From the NCBI RefSeq assembly GCF_000275845.1, contig NW_006766892.1, forward strand, positions 524,736 to 588,735: a DNA stretch of 64,000 bases, given 5' to 3'. Positions 12,028 through 30,849 of the stretch are shown piece after piece. Under the pieces are notes generated by a model. The model did not search any database, was not told the DNA's origin, and worked only from the letters and a program-made list of their open reading frames with translations. The first letter of the stretch is position 1. Every line of letters starts with the position of its first letter. The DNA is from Dichomitus squalens LYAD-421 SS1 (lineage: Eukaryota > Basidiomycota > Agaricomycetes > Polyporales > Polyporaceae). Made by a program: the position numbers and the translations under genes.

Positions 12028-12831
12028 CCTTGAAATCGAGAGAGAGCGAGGTGCAGGTGGACTTGCCACGTAACGAGGGGTCGTCACAGTGCGATGCAGA
12101 GTGTAGGAGGGAAGTGTCGATGAATTGGCAAAGGGAGCGGTGGTTTCAAACGTCCAGAACAGGGCCACTTCGGACTCGCCCGCCGCCTGTGGCCACCGGC
12201 GCCTCCACGCTGATCCGCGCTTAGTGGCCAAGTCCGCCGTGGCACTGGCTATAGTATATATGCACCTGACTCGGACTTTATCAGTACGGTGAACGTATGG
12301 CACGTTCAACGTAGCTCTAGCAAACACAGCAGAGTCAGTCCCCCCTACACGTGAATACAAGGCATATGCTTCTATATGTTGAGCACTAACCAAATTACCG
12401 GCGAATCGTTGAGATTGACCATGAAAGGGACTCTCGCTGATCGCTTCTGCAAAACCTTATACGAACATAGTCGTTTCTGACAGATACGCTACAGGCTTTG
12501 GTGAAGAAATTGCTCGAGATAATCCTACTAAACACGGACGCGGTCCATGTATCGCTAGCGTCTGCGTCGTGCTGTCTTGACATCTCGTAAACCACGCTCA
12601 ATCCACTACGAACACACTACAATTACTCAATGTCCTCCTTGACTATCAGATCCTCTGCTCCGTGGTACCAGGATATGCAGAAGGGCGTGACTCGTTTTCT
12701 CAATCGGATGCCTCCAGGGGAACCACCTCTACCGCAGAATCGACCCAATCCCCCTTGCCACCTTGCATCCGATCGACACAATTGTCCTACAGGTGACGGC
12801 GCCAGCCAGGTCGAGCCGTTCCTCGCCCTTT
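12028..12831. other. intergenic upstream of the STIMATE-family gene
   Basis: 804 bp. The part next to 12028 must hold the STIMATE promoter. Small open frames on both strands (for example around 12630-12840) show no recognisable domain. Nothing else seen. Confidence 0.4.
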
Positions 12832-13333
12832 TCAAACAATCGTCCTAACTCCTCTTGTTTCCTCCACCCGCCGCGCGACATCCACAAACCAGTCGCACAT
12901 CTCGTCCCTTGTGGAACATCTAACCCACGATACGTCTGCTGGCTCAGGTGAGCAGTAGTGTATGATGATATGATTAAAGTCGGCAAGTCTCGACGCTATT
13001 TGCAACGGCGGGTACGACTCGTCAGGCAGCGTCTGCTCGCAGCCCGACCTAATTCCGGTATCGAAACATTCCGCGAGGTCGGTTGGGAATCTCTGTACAG
13101 GACAGTCCACATCCGAGAACCGGCAGCGCGTCAATGAAGGCAGGGCAAAAGTAACGAAGTTGGTGAGGATGCTCGACGGGTTGGACGATCCCTCGGCCAT
13201 GCAGTGGAGGCGCTGCGAGGGTATATATAGTTCGGGAGGAGACGTCCCATCGTCTACGTCGAACGAAATATCCTCGAGCAGAGGGTTCGGGAGAGAGACC
13301 CTGCAAGAGCGACTGGCCTATATCGCCAGGACG
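12832..13333 (-). CDS. possible F-box/LRR-like protein fragment, unassigned
   Basis: After an acceptor-like cttgcag near 13301 on the minus strand, an open frame reads VSLPNPLLEDISFDVDDG, continues through ILTNFVTFALPSLTRCRFSDVD and ends at 12832. The alternation of short hydrophobic repeats with CRFSDVD and a final WFVDVARRVEETRGV resembles C-terminal parts of Agaricomycete F-box proteins. No F-box itself is visible. Upstream open pieces at 13417-13704 (ending ...EPEAATCDPSLF) and a good donor gtaagt near 13764 may be earlier exons, but I could not join them in frame. This could be a divergent real gene or a relic; recognition is weak. Confidence 0.3.
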
Positions 13334-14343
13334 AATCGCTCAACCCACTTCTGTTTTTGTATCGGGATCATCTTGTCATACTCCACCTGCTTGTCCGTTG
13401 ACCACTTCCGTTTGTATCAAAAAAGAGAGGGATCACAGGTTGCTGCTTCGGGTTCCTCGAGGAAGGAGACAAACCAGTGATTGACATATGGCCTACATCC
13501 CCATTGCCCCCGCTGACCATCCAAGAATGCGAGGCTTGCCTGGATCTGCTGGACGGACGTAAATGTCAGAGAGTAGAATGGAATAGGGGGAGAACCTGTT
13601 TGTGAGTGCCAGAGTTTTGCCTGTCGCACCCCCGGTAGGCTCGAAACGCCAAACTTTAAACGCCCTTCATTAGATTCGCCAATTCTACGTTGGTACTTCA
13701 CCATGAAGTTTCACACAGAGACGACATGATGAGGCCTGAAGGACATCTAAACGTAGAAGACTTACCTAGCCCCCGCTGTTCACCAAGTACGACTTCTGCC
13801 TGTAATTATGTCGTCAACATGACAGTGCCGTCTCAAACATGGTTGTGCCGAAAACCGACGACAGACGGGAAGCCGAAGCAGGATCTGAGTATCTACAGAG
13901 AGCATGTATTCAGACGGTCATGAAGTGCTACTACCTACCGTAACGACGTCGGCCAAGATTCACGATCATATTACATGGGCGAGGATGCAACATGTGGTAA
14001 TAAGTAGAGCGAGCGATGCGCGGATATCAATATGCGATAGAGATACATTCGACAATGTGTGTACCAAACAAGAGGAGATAGAGGAAGAAGAGTGGGATAT
14101 CCTAGATAGCGAGAGACTGAGAGATATGAAGAGGACGGCGGGCTCGGTGTGGCTGATCGCAGTCGGAACAAGTGTGATGTAGCGAGGAGGAAAGACGAGG
14201 AACGAAGCAAATGAGCGTGAGGACAAACGGCAACAAAAGCCGTAAAATCCAAATCCCGAGCCGCAATGTCCGAGACCAGGCCGGCCATCAAGGCCAGCTC
14301 CAGCCAAAACTCCAGAGTGGGAACTACGGTAGGATGCCATGGG
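13334..14343. other. poorly resolved stretch upstream of the F-box-like fragment
   Basis: On the minus strand 13334-13830 contains splice-site-like sequences and short open frames that may belong to the fragment ending at 12832. 13900-14300 is pyrimidine-rich on the minus strand and looks like promoter or leader sequence. The last few tens of bases before 14344 are the 3' flank of the Uds1 gene. No domain recognised. Confidence 0.3.
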
Positions 14344-17286
14344 TTACTTTTTCCGCAGCTGCGCACGAAGGTTCGAGTTCTCCGTCTGAACCGAGTTGAG
14401 CTCTTCGAGGAGCGCCATCTGCTGCGTCTGCTGTGAGACGCGAACTTCTTCGACCTCCTCGTGTGCCTTGTTCAGGGCGGCCTTGCTTGTGGCGAGCTCC
14501 GCTTCAAGCCGCTTGACCTCGTCGCCGAGCTTCGCCACCTCTCCTTCGAGCCTCTTGACTTCAGCCTCAAGCTTCCTGCGGACGACATCGGACGTTGACG
14601 AGCTGTTGCTCTGCTCGGCGAGCTTGAGGACCTGCGCACTGAGCGAGTTGTTCGCGTCTGTGAGCTGTCTGCAGGTCTCTGCTTGCTCAGCAGCTTGTGT
14701 CTCGAGCTCGAGCTTGGCAGCAGTGATGCGATCGACGGCTTCATGCAGGTTCGAGACCTCGTCTTGTCTGTGTTCATAAATAGATCAGAAAGGGTTTCAT
14801 AGATGCAGAGCCTGATTCAAGAACGCACAGCGCGGTCTGCTTCGCAATGCTAGTGATGTTCCGCTCCTCGAGTAACTTGACCTGCTTCTGGTACGTCTCG
14901 AGCGCGGAGTTGCTCTCCTGTGCGAGCTTCTGCGCCCGCTCCGCATTCTTCTTGAGCAGGTCGTGGGCCTGCGCGAAGCGGATGAGACGCTCGATGAGTG
15001 CGCGGTCGTCCGCAATGAGGGCCTGGACACGCGCCACGAACGCCTCGACTGAGAATGAGTCGGGTCCGGAGGGGCGTGCTGACATAGGGAAACCGTTGGG
15101 GTCATAGAGTGACTTGAGCGAGCGGACATCCATCTCAGAGAGGGACGGCGCGCCTTTTGCCGAGGGGCTGGCGGTGACGGGTGATGCGAGAGCGGTGGGC
15201 CCCGTGGACCTGTTTCTGCCCAGCTTCTGAGCGCGAGCTTCTGGTGAGGGGAGAATGCTCCATAGGGGCTCGAGCTGAGAGGCGATCTTGGCTGCATCCC
15301 CTTCGTACCGGATAAGAGGGCCACTGCCATCTTCGATCTCCTGCAACATGAGGTCGTTTCAGAGCGAAAGCTATAGGATTGGCGCTCATGAACGCACCTT
15401 GAGTCGGTTCTCCAGTGATCTGACCTCTGCCTTGGCAGCGTCCCGCTCTTTCCGTACCTCGTCTAACTGGTTGTCCAGCTGCTCACGCTTGTCCATCCCG
15501 ATGCGAAGATCTATCTCCATCTTCGACCGTTGGGCGTTCCACTCGTCCTGTGCCTTCGAGTGGGAGTCCATCTTGGCCTTGACGTCCTCCAGGTGCTTCC
15601 CAATGGAGTTCGCCAAGCCGACGACGGTGATGTCTCGCGAGTAATGACTGACGCCGTGCTTCTTCATGAGCTCCTGAATCGCGTCCACGCTCCTGTCCAA
15701 CTGTGCCTTGCTCTCCCCGCCGAGCTGCAACGACGCCCTCTCCGTGAGCAGCGACGCCCGCTCTGCCTTGAGCTCCGCAATCTCCCTATCCTTATCGTCG
15801 ATCTTCCGCTTCTCCTTCGCCAGTGCTAGCTCGATTTCCGTCAGCTCTCCGTTCCGTTCCTCCAACAGTTCCAGCCGCCGCTCGAGTCTTTCCACCTCCA
15901 GCCGCTTCTTCTCCAGCTCTGTCCGCTCACTCGTCCACGTCCGCTTCTCCTCCTCGAGCTTCCCTACCCTGTCCCCGAGACCTTGCATCTCGCCCATCTG
16001 CCGCTCCAATGCCGCAATCATGTCCTCGGCTTGTCTTAACTCCGCCGCCTTCGATGTTTCCATCACCTGTTTCTCGGAGCGTAGGGAAGATAGCTCCTTC
16101 GCTAGCTTCGCCTGTTGTGCATTCGAGGCGTCCAATGCTGCTTGCGCGGCCTTGAGTTGCTCCTGCAATGCCGCGACCTCGGCTGATGATGCGGCACCTT
16201 TCGGGGTGACGGGTACGATGGCGTCTGAATGTCCAGCAAAGAAATGTGCACCGTCAAATCGTGACCGCGATGAGCTGGAGTGTGCGCTGGTCGCAGAGGA
16301 TTGTGTGGGGCTCATGGCAGAATTCCGGTTTGGCGTACTGCGTCCTGAAATACTGAGATCTCCGTTGCCGTTCGCCTCTGGGGGTGCCATCTTCTTCTCC
16401 AAACTCCGTACCGAATAGCTGAGTACGCCCGCGCGGTGTTCGAGCAGCCTGCGATTGATCTCGCCCGCCTTCTCCGAGACGCGCCATAGCTCCTTCTGTG
16501 CAGCGTCGACCTTGCGGTTCGCGGTCTCGAGCTGTTCGGATGTCTGCTTCGAAACGTTTTTGAACGAAGAATTCGCCTTAGACAATGACACGGCGGCGTC
16601 CCGAATCTTCGTCTCGAGTGTGAGCTTCTTCGACAACGCGACCAATCGTGAGGAGAGCACTTGGTACTCCTATTCGCGTCACCAGAACGATATAGAACAA
16701 ATCTTAAATGACGATTCGCCATAAGATGAACACAACCACGCACCTTCTTGAGCTCCTCGACCTCCTCCGCACTCAAGATGTCGAACCCCCTACTATCCAC
16801 GATCGCCTCACTCGCCAGCAGACTCAACAGTAGATCGTCCTTTGAGCTGAACACCACGCTGTTCCTCTTCTCCCCGTCCACTGGCTTCCTCGATAGCTCC
16901 GCGACCCGTATCGGTATGGGCATCCTTGGGGACGATGGCCCCGCAACGGGCGAGGACGGCTGCGTCGACGTCCTACCAGACCCCACGGAGTCTCGTGAAG
17001 ACTGGAAGGACGAATTGCCTGTATCCTCGTCCGACTTCGCCGAGCCCCCCGCCCCATTTGTCGTACGAGACCGGTCCTTGCGGAAGAAAAGCGCGGGGGT
17101 GGAATTCAAACCGTCCGCAAGCGCGGCACCGTTCTGTGGTGGTGACGATGTGGGTGGCCATGATGGTTTAGACGGCAGGTTCAAGGGGTTTGTCGGCGGG
17201 GGGGTTGATGGAGGGAGGGGAGATGTCGCAGTGGGTGGGGTGGAGGCCGCGGTGCCCCCGGCGAGGAAGCGTCGGACTCCGTTCAT
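14344..17286 (-). CDS. Uds1-domain (up-regulated during septation) coiled-coil protein
   Basis: Four exons: 17286-16744, 16669-15398, 15340-14829 and 14767-14344. They sum to 2751 nt (916 aa) with consistent phases. The N-terminus (residues 1-130) is Ser/Pro/Gly-rich and probably disordered. The Uds1 signature follows: DDLLLSLLASEAIVDSRGFD and ILSAEEVEELKK, running across the first intron into LSSRLVALSKKLTLETKIRDAA. A linker with Ser clusters leads to about 450 residues of coiled coil broken by short Pro/Ser segments (around SPEARAQKLGRNRSTG and a SARPSGPDSF region). The C-terminus is heptad-rich and ends QLRKK. Fission-yeast genes of this domain are induced at septation; proteins of this shape are thought to be scaffolds at cell ends or septa. 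The molecular function is inferred only. Confidence 0.85.
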
Positions 17287-17960
17287 ATTCTTCCGCTAGC
17301 AGGGACGTGGACAAGGAAGGTGGGTATGCAGCCTGCTGCTGAACGATGCAGAGAAGCTGGAGGGTATCCGAATATGAACCTAGAGCGGCTGCGAGCTTTG
17401 CAGCAGCAGCAGCGGGGTGCCGTGTCGTAGAACAGAGACGAAAGTGATCGTGAGGCCAGATCCCGCCTTGTCGCCAGAGCCGCAACAGTACAATTGTCCA
17501 GAGAGCGGCTAATTTCAAGGTCTCGTATGAGCTTAGAGCTCTGACGATATGTACCTGAGGCCACAAGAAGGCGCGGCGGAGAGGGAGGAGGCTAAGGGGC
17601 GAATGGTGGCAGCATGAGGTCCGTGTGCTCGGATGGAACTGATCTACAACGTATACGTATTCACAGCCGCGGAGCTGTCCCTCGCCTGTCCCACCTTCAG
17701 TCCGACGTCTAATGCAACAAATTCTTCGCAGGCCAAGCGATCTATACCTATACAGAGGATTCCATGCTTGAAGGTCTCGCAGTGCACACACCTCCAAGCA
17801 CGGCACGGAGAACATACTTTCTGACGTGGGGACAACATGGGCGCTTCACAGTTCTTGGCCTTTTCCTGCGGCGTAACAACAAGACGCTTCCTTCGTCTCT
17901 CCGAAATGTGGCCGACAGCACTATGCTGCGTACTGATTTTGTCTATAGTAGTCTCATGCA
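17287..17960. other. intergenic: Uds1 gene promoter and BST1 3' flank
   Basis: 674 bp. Sequence next to 17287 must carry the Uds1 promoter. A gca/gct-rich microsatellite-like run sits near 17400-17416. No gene or RNA recognised. Confidence 0.4.
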
Positions 17961-20900
17961 TCACGTCCTCCCACTCCAGTACATAGGCGCAATCCGTCTC
18001 ATCACCGCCCAGCCCATCGCCACGCTCGCTGTCTCGAACACCATGTACGTCGTCCTCGGTCCGGTGAAGAACGCCACGAGGGCGAGCGCCGCCATCCCCC
18101 ACCTCGGCGACACGCGTTCTTGGCGCTCGCTTCCGCTGGAATACGCCCGACAGCGCGTCAGCACGCGAGACATGAAACGGCATTTGAAACCAAGGGTGTC
18201 ACTCACAAGAATGATTTTATTCCGATGCTCGCATCCCCGCTGCCAAAGACCTCGACGAGTACCAGGAATGGGGCGACATACAGGAAGTTGTGATCGCCGT
18301 CAAAGGGCGTTGTGAGCCCTGCCGTCGCGAGCGTGCGGACCCATACAGCGAGCACAGGCGCCACCAGGGGCAGTAGCCATGTCATAAACAGCAACAAGTG
18401 CAATTGCGCATTGGTCTGCTGTAGCGGCGAGATGCGAGTCGGAGTCGGAGGATTGGGCGTATTATCATCATGGGCTTCAATGAATGCTTGTGTAGGATCC
18501 GAGGGTACAGGGACGAGTGGGACAGCCTCGGTACCAGGAACAGGTGAAGGATACGAAGATAGTTCCGCCAGTGATGATGCACAGGTATAGAAATGGATGA
18601 GCCAGCAGCCAAGGAATGCGACTTGCCACGGGACGAGAATAAAAATAACCAAGAATATGAGCCCCATCGATAGGAGAGCTGTAGTGGGTCGGCGAAGAGT
18701 AGGTTCTTCTTTGCGCCTGTATCGCATTTGACTGCTCGTGAGCCCGACAGAAATATAGGTCTAGCAGAGGCCTTACCTTCCGAATATTTTCAGAACGCGT
18801 TGTAATGGCCAGAGCAGAATGAGCAAAAGCCACCACATCACGCATACTAATCCGAATGTTATGGGGAGTAGCAGTGTCGCAAGCGATGCGAAATGCGGAC
18901 TTCCTCCATTACCCAGCCAGATACCTACCCGCAGTGGTATAAAGGAGATGAAATATGATGCAATAACGAGATATGGCAGTCTCTTGCGCGCGAACAAGTC
19001 CAGGGACGACCGCACGTCTGGAATGAGAGCTGTCCGAACCAATGAGCTTTGGTGCCTGGCCGACAGGGTCAGTGAAAGCCTACCGCCACTTCCCACTAGC
19101 CGCCATGTATCCCACATGAGTGCAGCAACGATGCCCACAGCCCAGCACGCAGCTGCGGTTCCATATCGTGTACCCCAGCGACCGATGGTTGCCCACCAAT
19201 CCACACTCAGCTCTAATTCACTCACGCGGCACTCGCCGGACGAATGGATAGTCAGCACATGACCTGAAGGGTGGTCGGACGCAATGTACGGCGCAGCGGA
19301 ATGGGAGTGTAGGAGGATGCGCCTCGAGAAGCTGGGTGCAAGTGGGAAATAGTGCGTCTCAGATGGATGCGACTGGTGGGTAAGAAGGGGTAGCAACACG
19401 GCATCAGCTGTAGCGAGCCGAGTGAGCTATCAAGCTATCTAAATTCTACGTACGACGTACGTGTGCAGGAGGGATTTGGGTCGTATCTTGGCGTCAAGCG
19501 ATATACAACCAGGGAGTTTGCCGGCAGATTGGGGAGATTGAGTTGCCAACGGATACCACTTAGTACAGCGACATCGACCGAAGAAACCAGGAGGCCTGCG
19601 CTCGTCAATGTGAGCCACACGGTAGGATGGCGACAAGCTGCAAACTTACTCGTCAGACCCACTTCGATGTTGATGGGCTCGATCTCGGCAAATCCGCCGA
19701 ATATCCAACCTCGTTTATCGCCGTTTTCCACAGTCACGGCGACGTATGAGTTCGTGCCCAAAGCAACATCGGCCTCGAACAGCACAACACCCTCAGACTC
19801 GTCTGCGCCTTCACCAGGTACCGGGAAAGGGGAGCCCGGGATAGGGCTAGGGATGAGCTTGAGGGTGGATGGTGTCAGCGGAGAACATGAGATTTCATCG
19901 TGTTCCTTGCACACGCGGACTGCCGCCTGGAACGGAAGAGGTTGACGAGGTGAGACGGGTGGCATCGACCCTTGAGATGCGTACAGAACAAATTTGAGCG
20001 ATGTTCGGCCCTCTTCAGCTTTTGGGAATGGGAGGAGGTAGGTCTGCGAGCCATCAGGGTCGCGGACCAAGAGGTGTTGATTGGGTGGCACAGAGTGGTA
20101 CAACCCTCGGCGCAAGTGAACGTCATCGGGAACATGTACAGGCGGCAAGGTATGCCCGTCCCGCAGCCATAGGTCCAGGGCTGCTGCACGCCCTTCTACG
20201 TTCTTCGCTGCTGCGATTTCCAACGCCGCGCGGGCGACGCGCCAGCGAACTTGGTGACACCACACCATAGCAAGGTGTCCAACGCCGGTCCAGCACCCCT
20301 CCAGCGCGCTTGAGAACACAGTGCGTCGGTACACAGAGCTGCTGAAGTTTCCAAAAGCTGATGACAATACACAGGATTCGGACGGAATCATGAGGTCGGT
20401 CGCGCCTCCACAGAGGGATAAAATGGGCGTCGGGTCAGAAGCCAGCAATTTGTGGCTGTTGGCGTATATGTGGTCGATGCGGCGGTCGAACCGTACCGGA
20501 GGGAGGGTATGCGGCGTGGACATGGTAATAATGGTAGAGATGTTGGGATTTGGGAGTAGAGCGGTAGCGACAATTCCGCCCATGGAATGACCCATGACGA
20601 TGACGGACGTGCCTGCGGGATACAAGGACAGTATATAGTCGATGGCGCGTGCTGCATATGCGGTCTCTGAGTCAATGGTCGGACCATGGAAGGCAGACAG
20701 ATCCTCGTTGTACTCCACTGGGTACGGCTCAGCGATCATGTTGATGCAAGCAGCGTGCACTCACCAGCAAAAAAGTCGAGACCAGTATAGCCCTTGCTCG
20801 TAAACTCCGGTGATACTTGGTATGGCGCGGAGTAGTACTGGTGAGCAGCCGAGGATGCTATGGAGCGAACCTGGTGCGACGACCCGGCGTTTCCGGGTAT

Positions 20901-21263
20901 GAAGAGGACGGGGACGCCATGCAACTACTAGAACTCAGTCGAGACCTCCATGTTGTTATAGCTCAGAAGCGTGCGCACCTCGTTGCTCTCGAGGTTCCCT
21001 TCGCGGTAAAGCCACAGACTGTACCGACGCGCAAGCGGGGTCCATGTGTGATCGAACTTATTCTGTAACACATAGGAAGGCCACATCCATGACATGCGAC
21101 ATCCTTGCGGTGAGAGTGAGTGGTAGGTGTCTAAGCCAGCAAAGTACAGAAGGGCAACTGCGAGTAGGGAGAAAAGCGTGAGGGCGGCGAGGAGCCTACT
21201 CATCGAGGACTTGAAGACACCCACCGACGAGCGCTTCCCGCCTCTGTTGCTGCCCAACGTCAT
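17961..21263 (-). CDS. BST1: GPI inositol-deacylase (BST1/PGAP1 family)
   Basis: An ER membrane lipase that removes the inositol acyl chain from GPI anchors and so licenses GPI proteins for ER exit and quality control. The start at 21263 gives a short basic head and one membrane anchor (LLAALTLFSLLAVALLYFAG), then CRMSWMWPSY typical of the family. The first intron joins LESNE to LHGVPVLFIPGNAGS, and the second joins DFFA to VEYNEDLSAFHG. The lipase nucleophile motif GHSMGG and the block NISTIITMSTPHTLPPVRFD follow. Beta-rich luminal sequence with a D-x-x-x-PSESC block precedes a C-terminal half holding several hydrophobic spans (about 19380-17970), ending MYWSGRT. A junction at 18207/18132 (KSF-FGSERQERV) keeps the frame. 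Identification is secure; some C-terminal exon ends are approximate. Confidence 0.9.
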
Positions 21264-21497
21264 GCTTTTGCCCTCCGCTCGCTGCCCCTTCCCTCTTCCT
21301 CACCCTCCCCCTCTCATCCGCCCCTTTCGTCCGTAGCGGGTTGCGCTCTCATCATCGGGATATCTGAGCTTGTGCGTTTTCCTGGGCTTTTGATACTTTT
21401 TTTCTGCTGGTCTTTCTAAAACCAGAACCTCTTCCGAGACCGCCGCGACCGCCTGCCCCGCCTTCGACCCGGAGGTCCCAGAGAGAAACCCGCAGCT
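21264..21497. promoter_or_regulatory. bidirectional promoter between BST1 and the CorA-type transporter
   Basis: The two start codons lie back to back, 234 bp apart, so both core promoters must share this segment. The side next to the transporter is pyrimidine-rich, including a T-run at 21399-21405 and cgccctccgac-like CT blocks. No canonical TATA box is obvious. That it drives both genes is inferred from geometry. Confidence 0.55.
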
Positions 21498-24025
21498 ATG
21501 GCTTCCCCTCCCGACAACGTGTCCATCCTCAGTGGCTCTATTTCCAGCTCTCCTCGGGCACTGCGCCCCGACCACTCCCCCGTTCGTAGCCGTCAAAGTG
21601 TAGGAAGCGAGATCAACGAAAGCTCTTCCCGCCCGCGGCTCTCGCCTACTCTCTCCCGGTCGTACAACCCCAACGATCCTGATGCTCGCGAACGCCAGCG
21701 CACGATGGATGCTGACATGGCAATACAGCTGTCCCGCGCCCGCTCCGGGACAGTTGGCATGCCCTCTCCCATAGCCCCAGCCCCACTTAGTCCAACCCAG
21801 CGTCGGCTCTCTGCAGACGACCCTCCCTTCCAAGAGCACCAATTCCCTACGCTATCATTGCAGGAGCAGAACGCCATATCCGAGGCAAGAGGTACGGCTC
21901 TGCTTCGCCCAGACATCGACCGTCCCGGGCAGTACCAGCACCCGGGTACGGCAGGGCAGGAGCTGCTGGTAAATCATCTGAGTTCCGGCCATGACCCCGC
22001 TCTGCTGGTCTCACTCGAGGCTCCCTTCGGGGACGATACGACAATGGGTGGCCTACCGATGTATCAAGCGACAGTGGAGCGTTCTGACAGGCCTCAATAC
22101 GAGTTCGCACTCATGGAGGCCTTTTCGCGCGACGAGAAACTTCGACTAGGCATCCAAACCCCCGCGTCACCACCGGACTTCGACTATCGGCAGCCCCAAG
22201 CGTCGTCGTCGACGAACATTCCCATTCCGAGTACAGGCGAGCAGCAGCCGCAACAGCCGCAGCCCGGAGAGCCTGGGTCTCAGATGACAGACTCGTCAAT
22301 TCCGTTCATGCTGCCGCGCACACGCCAGCGGAAGCTGAGCATCAGCTCTCCCGCTCCCAGAAGGGGAAAGATGGCTCTGTTCGAACAGGGCAATGCTCCG
22401 CCACCCGCGTTGGCCTCGCGCGCCCCACACTTGGCTTTGGGGACGACGCTCAGCGCTGTGCCATCCTACGACAACCTGCCCGACTCGCGCCGAGGTGCGC
22501 AGGACCATTACGGACTCGGCGGCGGAGGCGGTCCGGGGTCCGGGCACGATCGACCATACCGGTTCTCATTTTACTCGAACGCGCTCTCGGCGACAATCCA
22601 CGCGCGGAGCCTGTCCGAGCTGCCCGCGGAAGGGCAGTCATTCCACGACCTCTTCCAGGGCGGAGGCAATTCGAACAGCACGTCGCATGCGAACAGTACG
22701 CGTCCGTCCCTTCTCCACCGGAACGTGGCTTGTATGACAGAATCTCTCCCGAAGTCTGGGGCGACGTCTCCTATCCCACCAAACATCACAAACGGCATGC
22801 CTAATTCTCTGCCGAAAGGACCACCAGGGGATAGGCGACCAGGAGAGGATAACAGCCCTGACAGCCATACATGGTGGCTGGACGTCCTTACGCCCACGGA
22901 CGAGGAAATGAAGCTGCTCAGCAAGGTTTGCATTGGGTCGCCTCGTGTTGTTTCTGATCCCCGCTGACGGCATGCTCGTAAACTTTTGTCAGGTGTTCAA
23001 CATCCACCCGCTGACGACGGAAGATATCCAGATGGAGGAAACGCGCGAGAAGATCGAGCTCTTCCGGAACTACTATTTCGTCTGCTTCCGCGGCTTCGAC
23101 CAAGATCCGTACAGCCCGACGCACCTGGAGCCCCTCAACATGTATATCATCGTATTCCGAGACGGCATCCTATCTGTATGCATCCCATTATATCTCCTTA
23201 GCGGTAGGAGTCTAACACGACTAAATTCTAGTTCCACTTTAGGCCAACACCCCATCCACAGAACGTTCGGCGACGAATTAAGCAATTGAAAGACTACATA
23301 TCCGTCACGTCCGATTGGATATCTTACGCCCTCATCGACGACATCACAGATGCGTTTGGTCCGCTCATTCAGAGCATTGAATACGAGGTCGATAGCATTG
23401 ACGAGCTTGTGCTAATCCTAAGAGAAGCCGAGCAAAGCGATATGTTGAGGCGGTGAGTTGCCTAGAGATCGACATCATTTACGCTGCTGAAGCGAGTCTT
23501 CCAGGATCGGCACATGTCGCAAGAAAGTCATGGGCCTTCTCCGACTGATGGGCAACAAAGCCGACGTCGTAAAGGGGCTGGCCAAACGGTGTAACGAGAA
23601 TTGGCGCGTCGCACCCACATCCGACATCGGTCTCTATCTCTCCGACATTCAGGACCACTTGATCACGATGACACAGAACTTGAATCACTACGAGAAGATT
23701 CTGTCGCGCTCGCATTCAAATTACCTGGCCCAGATCTCGATTGAGATGACGGACGCGAACAACCAGATCAACGACGTGCTGTCGAAACTCACAGCGCTGG
23801 GTACAGTGCTCATTCCCATGAATCTGGTGACTGGTCTGTGGGGAATGAACGTGCACGTACCGGGTCAAGACGTGGGCGTGAGTAGTTGGTATTCTCCCGT
23901 CTGTGGCACGAAACTCATGGATAGATGCACAGAACCTCCACTGGTTCGGTGCTATTGTTGCGGTTCTCGCCGCCTTCGCCATCATCGCTGGTTGGTCAAC
24001 GTACAAGCTCATGGTCCGGCGGTAG
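21498..24025 (+). CDS. CorA-type Mg2+ transporter, ALR1/MNR2-like
   Basis: Five exons: 21498-22925, 22993-23175, 23232-23452, 23505-23877 and 23933-24025. They sum to 2298 nt (765 aa). The first 450 residues are low-complexity, Ser/Pro/Gln-rich and likely a cytosolic regulatory tail, as in fungal Alr and Mnr2. The CorA core begins with WWLDVLTPTDEEMKLLSK, then FNIHPLTTEDIQMEETREKIE and YYFVCFRGFD. A long helix follows (DYISVTSDWISYALIDDITD). Near the C-terminus is TM1 with the diagnostic G-M-N motif (LVTGLWGMNVHVPGQ), and then TM2 (WFGAIVAVLAAFAIIAGW) with a basic end KLMVRR. The GMN loop is the Mg2+ selectivity element. The long N-terminal tail fits Alr (plasma membrane) or Mnr2 (vacuole); sequence alone does not decide which. 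The promoter is shared with BST1. Confidence 0.9.
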
Positions 24026-24462
24026 AGGAGTTAACGTCATGGACACTCATCGATTCGTGCATTCAGTTACTGCGCCGTTCTTGTTGCTTTATCAAGGGAC
24101 ATTCACGCGACATTCATGTTTCCACGAGACGACATCACATCATATCTTAGGAGTATATTCATGGCAGACATGTAACTACATACAGGCCACCACGCTTGCA
24201 TCGCGGGCCCTAATCTCTAGACATGAGAACTAGAAGTGAAGGAGCATGACGATCGCGACCAATGACGTGCCCGATAAACAGAATAGATTTACCCAGTAGG
24301 ACTACAATCAGCACAGCAAGCAGACAAATGAGATGAATGGCGGGATACAGCATGCGCAACGAGGAGGCGGAGAGATACGTATCACGAGCAAGCCATATGT
24401 ATGAGGACAGCACGTGAGCGATATGTGCAAGGAATCAGTCTTCATGTAGTGATATGCAACAA
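24026..24462. other. convergent 3' flanks of the transporter and KDM5 genes
   Basis: 437 bp between two stop codons on opposite strands, therefore UTR sequence for both. Small open frames have no recognisable content. Confidence 0.5.

Positions 24463-30849
<6,387 letters not shown>

Noticed and set aside
13417..13704. possible separate small minus-strand gene
   Set aside because: It has no recognisable motif and lies next to splice-site-like sequence; kept only as a possible exon of the fragment ending at 12832.
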